DNA from: Mus musculus
Taxonomy: Eukaryota; Chordata; Mammalia; Rodentia; Muridae
Direction: 5' to 3'
Assembly: GCF_000001635.26 (NCBI RefSeq)
Contig: NC_000075.6
Location: forward strand, 106,081,054-106,145,053
DNA: 64,000 nt
In this document: positions 41,490 through 51,811 of the stretch, in pieces
Layout of the letters: every line of letters begins with the position of its first letter
Position numbering within the stretch: position 1 is the stretch's first letter
Notes under the pieces: model-generated
The model's input: the letters and a program-made list of their open reading frames with translations, nothing else
What the model was told of the DNA's origin: nothing
The model's database searches: none
Position numbers and translations under genes: made by a program

Positions 41490-41780
41490 TGTATGTGTGG
41501 CTAGCCTTTGTCCATGTGTGTCCTTGTGCAGGCAGAGGCTAGAGGACGATGCCCAGCATCCAGTCCTATCTATAGTCCTTTAATACAGGGTCTCTCCCTG
41601 ACCCTGGAGCTGGGATTATCATCAAACCTCAGCGACCATCTGTGGCTACCTTCCCACAGAACTGAAGTGACAGGCACACGTGGCCATCCCCGGCTTTTTA
41701 CATGCATTCTGGGAATCCAACACACCCCCATGCTTTTACACATTGAGACTTTACTTGCTGAACCATCTTTCTAGTCCCTA
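41490..41780 (-). repeat. B4 SINE
   Basis: GCAGGCAGAGGCTAGAGGAC, ACAGGGTCTCTCCCTGACCC, CAGGCACACGTGGCCATCC and TTGCTGAACCATCTTTCTAG follow the order of a minus-strand B4. Confidence 0.75.
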
Positions 41781-41897
41781 GATCTGGAAGGTTCTAAAGT
41801 GGAGCCAGCTATAGATGAGGATGAGGGAAAGAGAGAATCAGATGGGCAGTCAATCAACTCTGACTAGTTGATTTTTAAAACAGATGTTGAAGAGAAG

Positions 41898-42161
41898 GGG
41901 CTGGAGAGGTGGCTCAGTGGTTAAGAGAACTTCTGCTCTTCCAGAGGACCTAGGTTCGATTCCCAAATGCCAACCTTGTCAGTGGTGATGCATACAGCTC
42001 TATTCAGAGGATTCTGGTAGCAGTTAGATAAGGGAGACAGGGAAGGGCAAAGTGTGGGTGTGTTAGCCTTTTAGAGTGACTTCACCTAGATCCAACACCC
42101 TCTTCTGACTTCCTCGAGCACATGCATGCATGTGATATACATAAACACAAACATATACACA

Positions 42162-42193
<32 letters not shown>
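41898..42193 (+). repeat. B2-family SINE with an internal insertion and (TA)n tail
   Basis: The head GGGGCTGGAGAGGTGGCTC and GACCTAGGTTCGATTCCC are intact. The 3' part resumes at about 42,092 with AACACCCTCTTCTGACTTCC. About 120 bp of unrelated sequence lies between them. The tail carries (TA)n at 42,167-42,193. Confidence 0.7.
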
Positions 42194-42351
42194 CCCCTGG
42201 TCTGTGTGGTCAGCTTCTGGAGTGAATCTGATATGAATTCTGGAGTGGGTCTGGGAAGAACTCAGGAATCGTCGATCCCACCGTATAAAAAGCTTCTCGT
42301 GAAGGTAGGCCTTGGTATATGTTTCAAGAAAGCCTTCACACCTGAGGATCT

Positions 42352-42459
42352 GGCCCTTACCTGTGATCCCAAAACTTGGTAGTCTGTAGTTAAGAAGTTC
42401 AAGACCAGTCTGAATTCTATACCAAGGCACTATGTCCAACAAACAAACAAACAAACAAG
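42352..42459 (+). repeat. Old B1 fragment with (CAAA)n tail
   Basis: CTTACCTGTGATCCCAAAAC and GAAGTTCAAGACCAGTCTG, ending in (CAAA)n at 42,437-42,459. Confidence 0.6.
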
Positions 42460-42469
42460 AAGCCTTCTC

Positions 42470-42873
42470 TACCTGCTTGCATCGCAGACAATGTCCCAAG
42501 CCTACCCTGTCTGCAGAGGCTAGCAACTATAGGATGTTTTTATAGAGAACTCATCGGAGAGCAGTTTATAGAAAGAGGAAATTGGAAATAAAAAGATGCC
42601 CTTTATTTCGGCATAGTCTTCCAGATGCTGTTTTAGAGTTCTCTCTACTAAGGGGTTGGTAGCTGCTCACACTTTTCATAAAGAATGCGACAGTAGCCAA
42701 ATCAGCTTCACAGGTGGGTAGCCTCAAAGCAGTGGAAAGTCCACTAGTGCCACCTAGAGGCCACCACAAGCCTACACTGAGTGCAAAGCAAAGTTAAGGG
42801 ACAGTTCTTGGGGCAGCAAATTGTAACAAGGCAGTTACAGCTGCAACTAAGGATTTAGCCAGTGGTTTGCTTT
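42470..42873. other. Unique sequence, no gene seen
   Basis: No repeat or exon is recognised. Confidence 0.35.
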
Positions 42874-42875
42874 TT

Positions 42876-43130
42876 GTCCTGTCCTGTCCTGTCCTGTCCT
42901 GTCCTGTCCTGTCCTGTTCTGACGGGTCTCAGGTAGCTCAGACTGGCCTTCAACTGTCTGTCTATGTAGTCAAGAGTAGCTTTGAACTCCTAATCCTTCT
43001 GTCCCCATTCCTCTAGGGCTGAGATTACAGCAGCATTCCGCCATGCCCAGTTTGTTCAGTGCTGGAGATGGAACCCAGGATTTCACACATGCTAGGCAAA
43101 CATTCTACCAATAAACTACAAACCTACATC
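42876..43130 (-). repeat. B4-like SINE with (TCCTG)n tail
   Basis: A (TCCTG)n run of about nine units occupies the tail position at 42,876-42,919. The B1-like part (CTTTGAACTCCTAATCCTTC, GAGATTACAGCAGCATTCCG) is followed by an ID-like part (GATGGAACCCAGGATTTCAC). Read on the minus strand this is ID then B1. Confidence 0.65.
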
Positions 43131-43154
43131 TCCAGCACTTGAAATTTTGGGAGT

Positions 43155-43691
43155 GTGAATTGTCAACTTGACTAGTTCTGGGATTAACTAAAATCCAAGT
43201 GGCTGGGTACCCCTGTGAGGGATTTTTTTCTTAATGAAATTGTTTGAAGTAGAAAGGCCTACTTTTAAGCAGGATCTTTTGAGGTGGGAAGAGCCGCCTT
43301 TAATCTGGGCTACATCTTTTGCTGGCAGACTATATAAAGGGTATGGGGAAAGGATGCTTGCTCTCTTTGCCTGCTTGCTCTCTTTGCCTGCTTGCTCTCA
43401 CCCTCCCTCACAAGTCCATTCCTTCACTAGCATTAGAGCCTACTTCTTCAAGATTCTAGCATATACTGAAGACCAACTGAACAACCAGCCTCAGGGACTG
43501 AACAACTACTGGATTCTTGGGCCTTCCATTGTTAAACAACCATTGTTTGACTAGCTGAACCACAACCTATAAGCCATTCTAGTAAATCTCCTTTCAGTGG
43601 ATAGATAGACAAACGGACAGACAGACAGACAGACATAAATGATAGATTCATTTTATCAATTCTGTTTCTCTACAGAATCCTGACTAAAATA
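43155..43691 (+). mobile_element. ERVL-like LTR
   Basis: It opens TGTGAATTGTCAACTTGACT and closes GTTTCTCTACAGAATCCTGAC. TGGCAGACTATATAAAGGG gives a TATA-like box and TAGTAAATCTCC lies near the 3' end. It carries a direct repeat of GCTTGCTCTCTTTGCCT near 43,365 and a (GACA)n patch at 43,612-43,634. The subfamily is not assigned. A shorter relative is at 869. Confidence 0.65.
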
Positions 43692-43734
43692 GTGACCATG
43701 CCCCATTTTTTTAATTTTCTTTTTAAAACTGGGC

Positions 43735-44035
43735 CATCATCACCAGCTTCATATTTACCACCATCACTACCATCCATACTTCATGCCATTGTTACCATCA
43801 CCACTAGCACCAAGACCATCATTAAAATCTTCACCATCTTCACTATAACCAACTCCATCACTACCAACCACCAGAACACCATAACTAATACCATCATCAC
43901 AAGCACCACCATCACTACCAGTATCACCTCCACACCTTCCACTCCCATATTCACCACTAATGCTCCCACCTTGGTCCTTACCTTCAGCACTCCTACCAGT
44001 CTCGATACCATCACAGCCACTGCCTACATCACTCT
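43735..44035. repeat. Degenerate (CAT/CAC)n low-complexity DNA
   Basis: About 300 bp of ACC/ATC/ACT triplets with much decay. It gives a Thr/Ile-rich 143-codon frame on the plus strand and a Val/Met-rich frame on the minus strand. A second patch lies at 44,425-44,520. Confidence 0.8.
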
Positions 44036-44879
44036 TGGGATGCTTATTTCATGTTCCTATTTCCAACACACTGAACACTGCCTCCTGGAGAGAGGAGCCA
44101 AGTTCACAAGACTCAGGAAGTAAACAAAATTTACAGGGCACAGGAAGTTCCTAAAACTTACAGGATTTACAAAGCCCCAGCCCCACCCCCAAAGTTTTGC
44201 ATGCTGAGTTGATCAGAAGGCTCCAGGGATGCAGCCTTTGTGAGTCTCCACCCACAGCTACCTTGAGTAGGCCTTTCAGCCATGCAGATTGTTTGAGGCA
44301 CTTATGCTCCTTGTAAATAACAACAGTAAACTTTCTGGTTCACTAAGCTGGACTTAGATGGAACTGTGGCTATGATCTGTCATCACTGCCCTATCCAGGT
44401 GCTTGCTCATGTTTCTCCAGTGAGTCACCCACAATCACCACCACCATTTCCTCCATCATCACCATCTCTGCATCCATCAGTTACTTCCTCCATCCCCATC
44501 AGCACCTACACAGCACTATACCTCATTCCATTAGGCCACTGAGTTCCAAACTGTCTAGAGAATTCTTCTTACCAAGAAAATAAAGCATTAGATACGTTTC
44601 ACTCTGTCATGTCTGTCTGTCACAACCAAACATAAATATCAGCTAATGTCACACTTTCCACTTAATCCTAACATCAGTCAAAGCGTTTGGCTAATGACAA
44701 CTTACAAGTGAGTTGTCATTTCTCTGTGACACATCACTGTGGTTTCAGTTCCTCGGGACCCTTTTTCAGAAACATCACCTCCAGCCCCAGAAGTGATTCT
44801 TTTTTTCTGCTTTGTTCTGTTTTAACTATGGGGATTGTTTTAGTTCTTTTGATTTCTTTCTTCAGGATATAAAATATGA
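44036..44879. other. Unique sequence with a second CAC/CAT patch
   Basis: ACAATCACCACCACCATTTCC near 44,430 is low-complexity. No exon is recognised. Confidence 0.35.
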
Positions 44880-45425
44880 ACCATTAGCATCTTCATGCAC
44901 GTGAAGGTTGCGTCACCCTCCCTTGTCCCGCTCTTTGTCCTCATGGTCCACTTCTTTCCTGTAAGTAGTTTTGATTCCATGTGAGATACCTTTTTGACAT
45001 GCACTTTTAAAATCTAAGCCTTATACATAAAAACACGTGATGTCTTTTAAACTCCCCCTGTCATCCTCTCTTGTTCCCTCCCCCTTAGATACCTTCCTCC
45101 CCACATAAGTCCCCTTTCTACTCTTTATAGATAGATATAGATATAGATATAGATATAGATATAGATATAGATATAGATATAGATATAGATATAGATATAG
45201 ATCCTACGTGGGAGAGATCGTGGCTTCTGTCTTTCTGCATCTGGCTTCTTTGATGTAACACAAGGCTTTGCAGCCCCATTTCTTTTCCTGCACACAGCAC
45301 TGATTCTTGCGGTAGGATAAGCCTCCATGTTGTATAATCACAGTTTCCTTATTCATCTACCTGTTGCCTGGCACCCAGGCTGGGTCCACACCTTACTTAA
45401 ATAGCCCACAAAGGATTCTTCAGTA
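44880..45425 (-). mobile_element. Old L1-like fragment interrupted by a hexamer repeat
   Basis: CCTTATTCATCTACCTGTTG, GCACCCAGGCTGGGTCCAC and CATGTTGTATAATCACAG are diverged matches to the block near the L1 3' end on the minus strand. TCATCCTCTCTTGTTCCCTC precedes it. It has no coding capacity and the borders are uncertain. Confidence 0.4.
45127..45202. repeat. (GATATA)n microsatellite
   Basis: About 76 bp of a near-pure ATAGAT hexamer. Confidence 0.95.
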
Positions 45426-45617
45426 ATCAGAGAAATGCCCTGGCCTCCTTGTAGTCTAACAGACATAGCCCTGGGAATACAGCCGAAGGCACATCACCTC
45501 CCTCCTCTCCCCAACCTGGTTGTCCTCTGTAACTCAGATCTTGAAACACGATGGCCTAAGATCTTCCAAGCAGTAAAGTTTTTGTAGAAAGTTGAGGTCA
45601 GGGCTTGCGGTTCCTAC

Positions 45618-45690
45618 TTCACAGGTGGGGAGACTGAGGCCCTGAGATGGAGTCCATTGTAAGCATACACACTACTAGTCAAACAGAGCT
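45618..45690 (-). repeat. MIR fragment
   Basis: CTTCACAGGTGGGGAGACTG followed by AGGCCCTGAGATGG is the reverse of the MIR 3' box. Confidence 0.5.
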
Positions 45691-46299
45691 GGACTGGCCT
45701 CTGGACCCTCTGTCCTTGGGCCCTCCATGCTACCTCTCCTGGTTCTATTACCCCTTCCTGGCTGGCTGTCAGAGCAGGCAGCTGGGCCTAGTGATGAACA
45801 GGGTGTGCTATGGGGAGGGGGCTAAGAATAGGGAGCAGGTGGGGAAGCAGCAGGTGCGGGATAATAGGGCCACCAGGGGAGACCCAGGGAGCAGGTGCTG
45901 CCCATGGGGGGCGAGGGGGGTGAAGTTATCATTGTATAGCCAGCTCTGGTGGGCTCAGAGCAGAAGGGGAATTCCTGTGAGCCCCTGGGCCACCCTGGCT
46001 CATGCTCAGAGATCCTTGGGATGCATGGGCTCAGGCACACAGCCAGGCCCCTCCCCTGGGTCCCAGCAACCCTACCAGGTTGCCATGACAACCAACACTT
46101 TCATCCCTGTCCCTTTGTCTGGTCATGGTTCAGCTTTTGTGAACAACCATAATTGGGAAGTGGGGGGAAGGGACCAGCCTCAGCTGGGATGGAGTTGTGA
46201 ACCCCAGGCAATGAGGGACTGGAGGGTAGACTAAAGAAAATTAGAGATGTGAAAAGGCTGGGTTCTGCTGCCCAGTGGCCCCCTGGAGCCTCTTCTCAA
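45691..46299. other. GC-richer unique sequence with a 195-codon frame
   Basis: The plus strand is open at 45,647-46,234. The product begins inside the MIR fragment and is low in predicted structure with no recognised domain. I consider it non-coding. GC is higher here than in the rest of the window. Confidence 0.3.
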
Positions 46300-46470
46300 G
46301 CTGCTTGGCCACATTCTCAGAGCCAGAGCTTCCGGCCCGGGATTGACCCCCAGGCCCAGGCTCTCCTGACCCACCTCTCGGCCTCCTTTTCCCATCTGTG
46401 AATGGAGCTACGGATCACCCCATTCCCATGGTGCACTGTGGCTCTGAGAGACAAATGAGCATGGGCCGAA
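46300..46470 (+). repeat. Probable MIR fragment
   Basis: CTCCTTTTCCCATCTGTGAATGG resembles the MIR 3' box, and the upstream GCTTGGCCACATTCTCAGAG fits loosely. Confidence 0.35.
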
Positions 46471-46484
46471 CAAGCATTTTACCT

Positions 46485-46592
46485 CCCGGTACAACTGGAG
46501 AAACTGAGGCATAAAGCAACGCTGGGCCCTAGTCTGAATCCTACCCACAGAGAGCAAATGGCAAAGCCAGGATTGCTGGGAGCCCAGGTCCT
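46485..46592 (-). repeat. MIR SINE
   Basis: ACTGGAGAAACTGAGGCATAA and GGCAAAGCCAGGATTGCTGG in this order fit a reversed MIR. Confidence 0.6.
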
Positions 46593-47079
46593 CAAGGGCT
46601 CAGGCCCCCAAACTTCACCCACAATATTGACAGTCGATTCTCCCTGACACTCCGGTGGGGAGGAAACAAGAACTTGATGAGCCTGTGAAGAGGGAGGCCT
46701 ACGGTGCTCTGCCTCCCGTCATAACCCAGCCCCCATCAATGTGTGATAAGAAGATCTCTCCTCTGAAGAGAGAAAACGTGAGGCCTCGCTTTACCTTCCC
46801 ATTCTTCCACATTCACCCCTCACGATTCCACAGCCCCCAGAATGGCTGCTTTCTCCCTGCTCTAGGCCTGAGTCACTGAGAGTGGTAAAGAAAGATCAGC
46901 ACCTTCTCTGAGCCCTTAAAAGCCCCCCTGAGATGGCCCTGGCTTGTGCTAGAGAACCCCCTGAGCTGAAACAGGAGGGAAACCACAGCCCAGAAGATGA
47001 GGGCTCCTGGGACGGGACAGGGCAGGACGCCGGAGGCAGGGCGACAGGCTAGCTACTGAGATGGGGTAGGAGGACCCTT
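46593..47079. other. Unique sequence, no gene seen
   Basis: No repeat or exon is recognised. Confidence 0.35.
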
Positions 47080-47330
47080 TGTTCGTTTGTTTGTTTTATG
47101 AGACAGGGTTTCTCTGTGTAACAGACCTGGCTGTCCTGGAACTGGCTCATAAACCAGGCTGGCCTCAAACTCACAGGGATCTGCCTCTGCCTCTGCCTCT
47201 GCCTCTGCCTCTGCCTCTGCCTCTGCCTCTGCCTCTGCCTCTGCCTCTGCCTCTGCCTCTGCCTCTGCCTCTGCCTCTGCCTCTGCCTCTGCCTCTGCGA
47301 TTAAAGACCTGTGCCACCACACCCTGCTCA
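47080..47330 (-). repeat. B1 SINE with internal (TCTGCC)n expansion
   Basis: The B1 3' half (GAGACAGGGTTTCTCTGTG, ACCAGGCTGGCCTCAAACTC) and the B1 head (GATTAAAGACCTGTGCCACC) are separated by about 20 units of TCTGCC at 47,180-47,298. This is the same box and hexamer as at 21,611-21,846, on the other strand. Confidence 0.92.
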
Positions 47331-48439
47331 CCCTTTGTTCTCTCCTGGACTGCATCTTCTGGGCTTAGAGGGGATCCAGGAGGTCCTGCAAGCCTCCTGT
47401 CCTGAGCTCAGCACCCATCCAGTGCTGTGGAAGGAAGGACTCTGGGCATCGTGAGGACAGCAACCAGCATCTTCATCAGATCAGCTATTCCCTCCCCCAT
47501 GCAAATGACCATCTGAGGCAGGCCTACTGGTTGCTGACATTCATTCCCTCAGAGAAGGAGGGGTTGGGAAGGGTCACCAGACCCTCACCTGAGATCCCAG
47601 CTGATCCTCTGAACCATATGTGTGTATATTATTCTGCCCCAAATGTGCATGCCTTTCAGGAGGTGCTAGAGCAGCTATAGAAACTGGGAAAGGTTAGCTG
47701 AGGAAACTCCTTCTATGCAAATACGGCGAAGCCATCAACCATGCTGGGTGAACTTTCCAGTGTGTCTGCTCTAGAGGTCACCCATATTCCTGTCAGTAGC
47801 TCCCCGTAGGTGCTCTGTAAGTGAGCATAATAAACTCACTGCCTTTGTAGAATCATCCTTTGGTCTGTCACTAAGACCTTATGTGGTGAGGGTAGACATC
47901 CCTGTCTTCCCAGGCAAGGAATTCTCACATCAGTTCAGGAAGGGCCCATAACACCAGAGATGCTGTACACACATGCCAGGGTCTACTGTCTTGTCCCAGA
48001 GAGCCCTGTGAACAGACACTTCAGTCAGTGTGAGCCTATCAGTACCCTTCTCAGCTACCACTGGGACCTCAGAGTGAGAGGCCTGAGAACAGAGCAAGTG
48101 GCTGGGCCTGGGCCTGACCCTGCTGCTGTAACCAGAGAGTGGATGCTGCACAGAGAATCCACCGGAAACCAGATTCTGGAAACCAGCAGAGTGGCCCCTG
48201 CATCTCGTCACTACTGTGCTGTCCCAAGAATGTCACTTCCTCTTCCCATGAACCTCTTCCACATGACTGGCCACACAGCTAAGCTGGGGATAAAGAGGCA
48301 AGAGTCAAGTCAACAGGAGTGCTTAGACCTAGGCTAAGGCTCTATCACTGGATGACCCAGACCAGAAGAGGACAGGGTCTACCTCTGTCACTGTCTGATA
48401 CTATAAGCCAGGGACTGGTTATTGAGATTTTTAACAGTA
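47331..48439. other. Unique sequence, no gene seen
   Basis: About 1.1 kb. The 125-codon plus-strand frame at 47,960-48,337 shows no domain. No repeat is recognised. Confidence 0.35.
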
Positions 48440-48900
48440 TGCCAAAGGGTTTATACCCATAATGTCATTTCATCCTCACACTAGAAGGGTGTGGTGGTTT
48501 GAATAGGTATGGCCCACATAGACTCATGTGTTTGAATGTTTGGCCCAGGGGGAGTAGCAATATTAGGTGTGGCCTTGTTGGAGGAAGTGTGTCCCTGGGG
48601 AGGCAGGCTTTGAGGTCACATATGTGTTCAAGCTCCACCCAGTGTAGAACACAGGGCAGTCTCCTTCTGCTACATTCTAATCAAGATGTAGAACTCTCGA
48701 CTCCTCCAGCACCATGTCCACCTGCATGCTACCATGCTTCCCACCATGATGATAATGGACTAAACCTCTGAGCCTGTAAGCCAGCCCCAGTTAAATATTC
48801 TCCCTGCTAAGAGTTGCCTTGGTCATGGTGTCTGTTCACAGCAATAGAACCCTAACTAAGACATGGGACAATGGCTATTATTGTTCCCACTGAGTCAGAT
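48440..48900 (-). repeat. MIR fragment split by a MaLR LTR
   Basis: GTCATTTCATCCTCACACTAG lies left of the LTR and GGCTATTATTGTTCCCACTG right of it. These are adjacent MIR blocks on the minus strand. Confidence 0.45.
48490..48863 (+). mobile_element. MaLR (MT/ORR1-type) solo LTR
   Basis: A 374 bp, well-preserved element starting TGTGGTGGTTTGAATAGG and ending CCCTAACTAAGACA. It contains GATGTAGAACTCTCGACTCC, GATGATAATGGACTAAACC and AGCCAGCCCCAGTTAAAT. Confidence 0.9.
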
Positions 48901-49185
48901 GATGGCTCGGTCAGGGAAGCACTTGCCTTGCAGTCATAAGGACCTAGGTTCAAGCCCCAGAACCAACACTAAGAAGCCGGGCATGGTGGCATGTGCCTGC
49001 ACCACACAGTGACATGATGGTGAGATGGGAGATGGAGGCAGGTGCATCCCACTGGCTAGACGGCTAGCCTAGCTGGCCAAGTCCCAGGTCAATGAGACAC
49101 CCTGCCTCAAACAAGAGGAAGAGGGGGCCTGGGGAATGACACCTAAGGTGGTCCTCTGACTCTCTAACCTCTCCAAATCCAGTAG
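48901..49185 (+). repeat. B4 SINE
   Basis: GATGGCTCGGTCAGGGAAGC, AGCCGGGCATGGTGGCATG, GAGACACCCTGCCTCAAAC and GGTGGTCCTCTGACTCTC follow the order of B4A. Confidence 0.8.
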
Positions 49186-49484
49186 CTGAGCTTCCAGAAT
49201 AATGGGAGTTCCCTTTCATGAGTGGCATCCCAGAGACTGCATGGGTGTTTGTCAGTCTGGTAAGAACCAGAAATGAAGCCAGCACTGAGAGCAAATCCCG
49301 TGCCCTTCTCCCTACTTAACCTCACCTGACCCTTGACTTTCAAAATAACGTGTGGCATGTTTTCTTCACTGTTGTTATCATTGTCATATCATCTGGGACA
49401 GCTTGTCCCCTCCAGCACAGCTATTGTGTAATGTCAAAAATACCCAGGAAAGTGATGGGTGACCTTTGTTCTTAAATTTTGCAA
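49186..49484. other. Unique sequence, no gene seen
   Basis: No repeat or exon is recognised. Confidence 0.35.
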
Positions 49485-49556
49485 AACAGCTGAGGCAGGA
49501 GGATTGTGAATCTGAGGCGATCCTGAACCGCATAGTAATCCCCGTCTCAAAAGAGC
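49485..49556 (+). repeat. Old B1 fragment
   Basis: GCTGAGGCAGGAGGATTGTG and AATCCCCGTCTCAAAAG. The middle is shortened. Confidence 0.5.
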
Positions 49557-49802
49557 TTTGTGTAACTGGGAAGTACGTCTGACGAAGTGACTAGAATCAG
49601 ATGTGCATCGTTCGACCACAAACTTACACCTGTGAGAAGCATCCAGCACTGAGATGGTCTCTCCTGTGCACACTGCCCCTATGTCAGCCTCCCCATAAGA
49701 TAGACTTTTTAAAAACAAAATTTTTACAATAGACTTTAGATAAAGGTCTTCCATCTTGTTAGATAGCTTTTCAAATAAAGTCATCTTGTGATTGGAAAGA
49801 AG

Positions 49803-50003
49803 GCACAAAAGTAAAGAACGCTCACTGCTCTTGCCAAGGACCTAGGTTCAGTACTCAGCACCCACATCGGGTGGTTTACAACGGACTGTAACTCTGGATC
49901 CAGAGAATCTGAAGCCCTCCTCCGGCCTCCATGAGCAACTACACACATGTGGTACACACAAATTCATGTAGGCAGACATACATAAATTAGAATTATAAAT
50001 ATT
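49803..50003 (+). repeat. B2-family SINE, head decayed
   Basis: CTCACTGCTCTTGCCAAGGAC, TTCAGTACTCAGCACCCACA and CTCCGGCCTCCATGAGC, with a CA-type tail. Confidence 0.75.
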
Positions 50004-50125
50004 AGCCAGGCAGTGGAGGTGCATGCCTTTAATCCCAGCACTTGAGAGGCAGAGGCAGGAGGATTTCCAAGTTTGAGGCCAGCCCAGTCTACAAAGTGAG
50101 TTCCAGGACAGCCTCAAAAAAAAAT
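50004..50125 (+). repeat. B1 SINE with 3' deletion
   Basis: AGCCAGGCAGTGGAGGTGC through TGAGTTCCAGGACAGCC, then directly TCAAAAA. The usual AGGGCTACACAGAGAAACCC segment is missing. Confidence 0.85.
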
Positions 50126-50159
50126 TTTATATATATATATGTATATGTGTGTGTGTGTG

Positions 50160-50246
<87 letters not shown>

Positions 50247-50247
50247 T
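50126..50247. repeat. Compound TA/TG microsatellite, near-symmetrical
   Basis: Order on the plus strand: (TA)n, (TG)n, about eight TATATG units, (TG)n, (TA)n. It grew from the tail of the preceding B1. Confidence 0.95.
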
Positions 50248-50697
50248 TAAAATAATAAAGTCAGACTTGTGTTAACACTTTGTCTCTTAATTAGACTTTT
50301 TGTTCCATTTTGTTCCAGGAACTCTCTCTTGCCCTCCTTATCACAGCACAGGGTACCCAGTTGTTACCACCCCTACACACACACACCCTGATGCGACAAA
50401 CTGAGAGTTGTATGAACAGAAAGGTCCCTGCCCTGAGTAAAAACACTGTGACTTGCATGTCAGAAACTTCTTTCTCTGCCATCTGAAAGTGGTAATGTTA
50501 AGCAGAGAAATAGTTGTTGGTTGTGCCCAGTGTGGTATCTGTGGTGGGGTAGCTTTGAGCTTATGTTTGTGGCCTTGTGTGCATAAATCAAAGATGGAAG
50601 ACTCAACATCTGTCTGACCAATTGCCCCCTCAGACCCATTGGAAAGATATCCCAAATTAGTGACTCACCTCTCTCTCAGAAAGCCATGAGTGCCGTC
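50248..50697. other. Unique sequence, no gene seen
   Basis: No repeat or exon is recognised. Confidence 0.35.
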
Positions 50698-50856
50698 GGG
50701 CTTGGCAGACAGCACCTTTACCTGGGAGTCTTCTCAGTGGCCAAGCAGCTTGGGTTTTCTTAATAAAGAATTATTTTTATGTTTACAGGTGTTTTCCTGC
50801 ACGTATGTCTGTGTACTGCCTGTGAGCCTGGTGCCTTGGAGGCCAGAAGAGGGCAT
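50698..50856 (-). repeat. Left arm of a local inverted duplication
   Basis: These 159 bp match the reverse complement of 51,234-51,398 at about 96 percent, with six substitutions plus a shorter T-run. Both arms contain the 5' part of a B3 and the 3' part of a B2 in the same junction. Shared landmarks are GCAGACAGCACCTTTACCTG and ATTATTTTTATGTTTACAGG. Confidence 0.9.
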
Positions 50857-50862
50857 TTAAAG

Positions 50863-51042
50863 TGGACTGGAGAGACGGCTCAGCAGGTAAGAGCACTGAC
50901 TGCTCTTCCAGAGGTTCTGAGTTCAAATCCCAGCAACCACCTGGTGGCTCACAACCATCTGTAATGGGTTCTGATGCCCTCTTCTGGTGTGTCTGAAGAC
51001 AGCTACAATGTACTCATATACATAAATAAATCTTTAAAAAAA
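50863..51042 (+). repeat. Young B2 SINE in the inverted-duplication spacer
   Basis: GGACTGGAGAGACGGCTCAG, GTAATGGGTTCTGATGCCC and ATACATAAATAAATC. The 9 bp duplication CATTTAAAG lies at 50,854-50,862 and 51,043-51,051. The left copy overlaps the inner end of the left arm. Confidence 0.95.
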
Positions 51043-51144
51043 CATTTAAAGCCTTTTGAGTTTTTATTTTTAACTAAATGAATTTAGACCAAGAAAATAG
51101 GAGAGGTGAGTAAAGGGGTTCCTTAAAAACGAGCTGCTCAGGGC

Positions 51145-51345
51145 CAGAGGGCTGGATCAGGAGCTGAGAGGGTTCAACTCCCAGCACCCAGAGGGAAGCC
51201 CACAACCATCTATAACCAGTCTCAGGGGATCTGATGCCCTCTTCTGGCCTCCAAGGCTCCAGACTCGCAGGCAGTACACAGACATACATGCAGGAAAACA
51301 CCTGTAAACATAAAAATAATTCTTTATTTAAAAAAAAAAAACCCA
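51145..51345 (+). repeat. B2-family SINE (source of the duplicated B2 piece)
   Basis: GTTCAACTCCCAGCACCCAG, GATGCCCTCTTCTGGCCTCC and ACATACATGCAGGAAAACACC with an A-rich tail. Its 3' half forms the inner part of the right arm. Confidence 0.8.
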
Positions 51346-51398
51346 AGCTGCTTGGCCATTGAGAAGAGTCCCAGGTAAAGGTGCTGTCTGCCAAGCCC
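51234..51398 (+). repeat. Right arm of the local inverted duplication
   Basis: It spans the B2 3' half, its A-tail and the first 50 or so bases of the following B3. Because SINE order is natural here and continues beyond the arm, this is probably the original and the left arm the copy. Confidence 0.85.
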
Positions 51399-51505
51399 AG
51401 TGGCCTAAGTTCAATCTCCAGGACCCACGGGGTAGAAGAGAAAACTAACCACTATGAATGATCCTCTGACCTCTGACCTCTGTCCCAGATACAACTGCTT
51501 TATCA
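51350..51505 (+). repeat. B3 SINE
   Basis: GGTAAAGGTGCTGTCTGCC, AGTTCAATCTCCAGGACCC and GATCCTCTGACCTCTGACC. Confidence 0.65.
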
Positions 51506-51762
51506 CTATAACACGAACCTGAACACACATAAACCCAAAAATCTACTCAGGCTGCTATGTTAGTTACCTTACCTGAAAAGTGTTGGTCACCAACCCTACA
51601 CAGAATTTGGACTCAACTGTCATTTTACAAACACAAAAATTCAAACTGTTTAATTGATTTGGATGTCTTTTGGTCACAAATAAGTTAATTTATATTTGCT
51701 AGTAAAATAGAGATGATGATGTCTTCAGAGATGTTAGTATACACTTTCACCTGGATTATAGC

Positions 51763-51763
<1 letters not shown>
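51506..51763. other. Unique sequence, no gene seen
   Basis: No repeat or exon is recognised. Confidence 0.35.

Positions 51764-51811
<48 letters not shown>

Noticed and set aside
43692..44123. 143-codon Thr/Ile-rich frame
   Set aside because: It is a decayed CAC/CAT trinucleotide repeat that starts at the end of an LTR.
45647..46234. 195-codon plus-strand frame
   Set aside because: It begins in a MIR fragment in GC-richer DNA and shows no domain, no conserved-looking blocks and no splice context. Long frames are expected by chance in GC-rich DNA.
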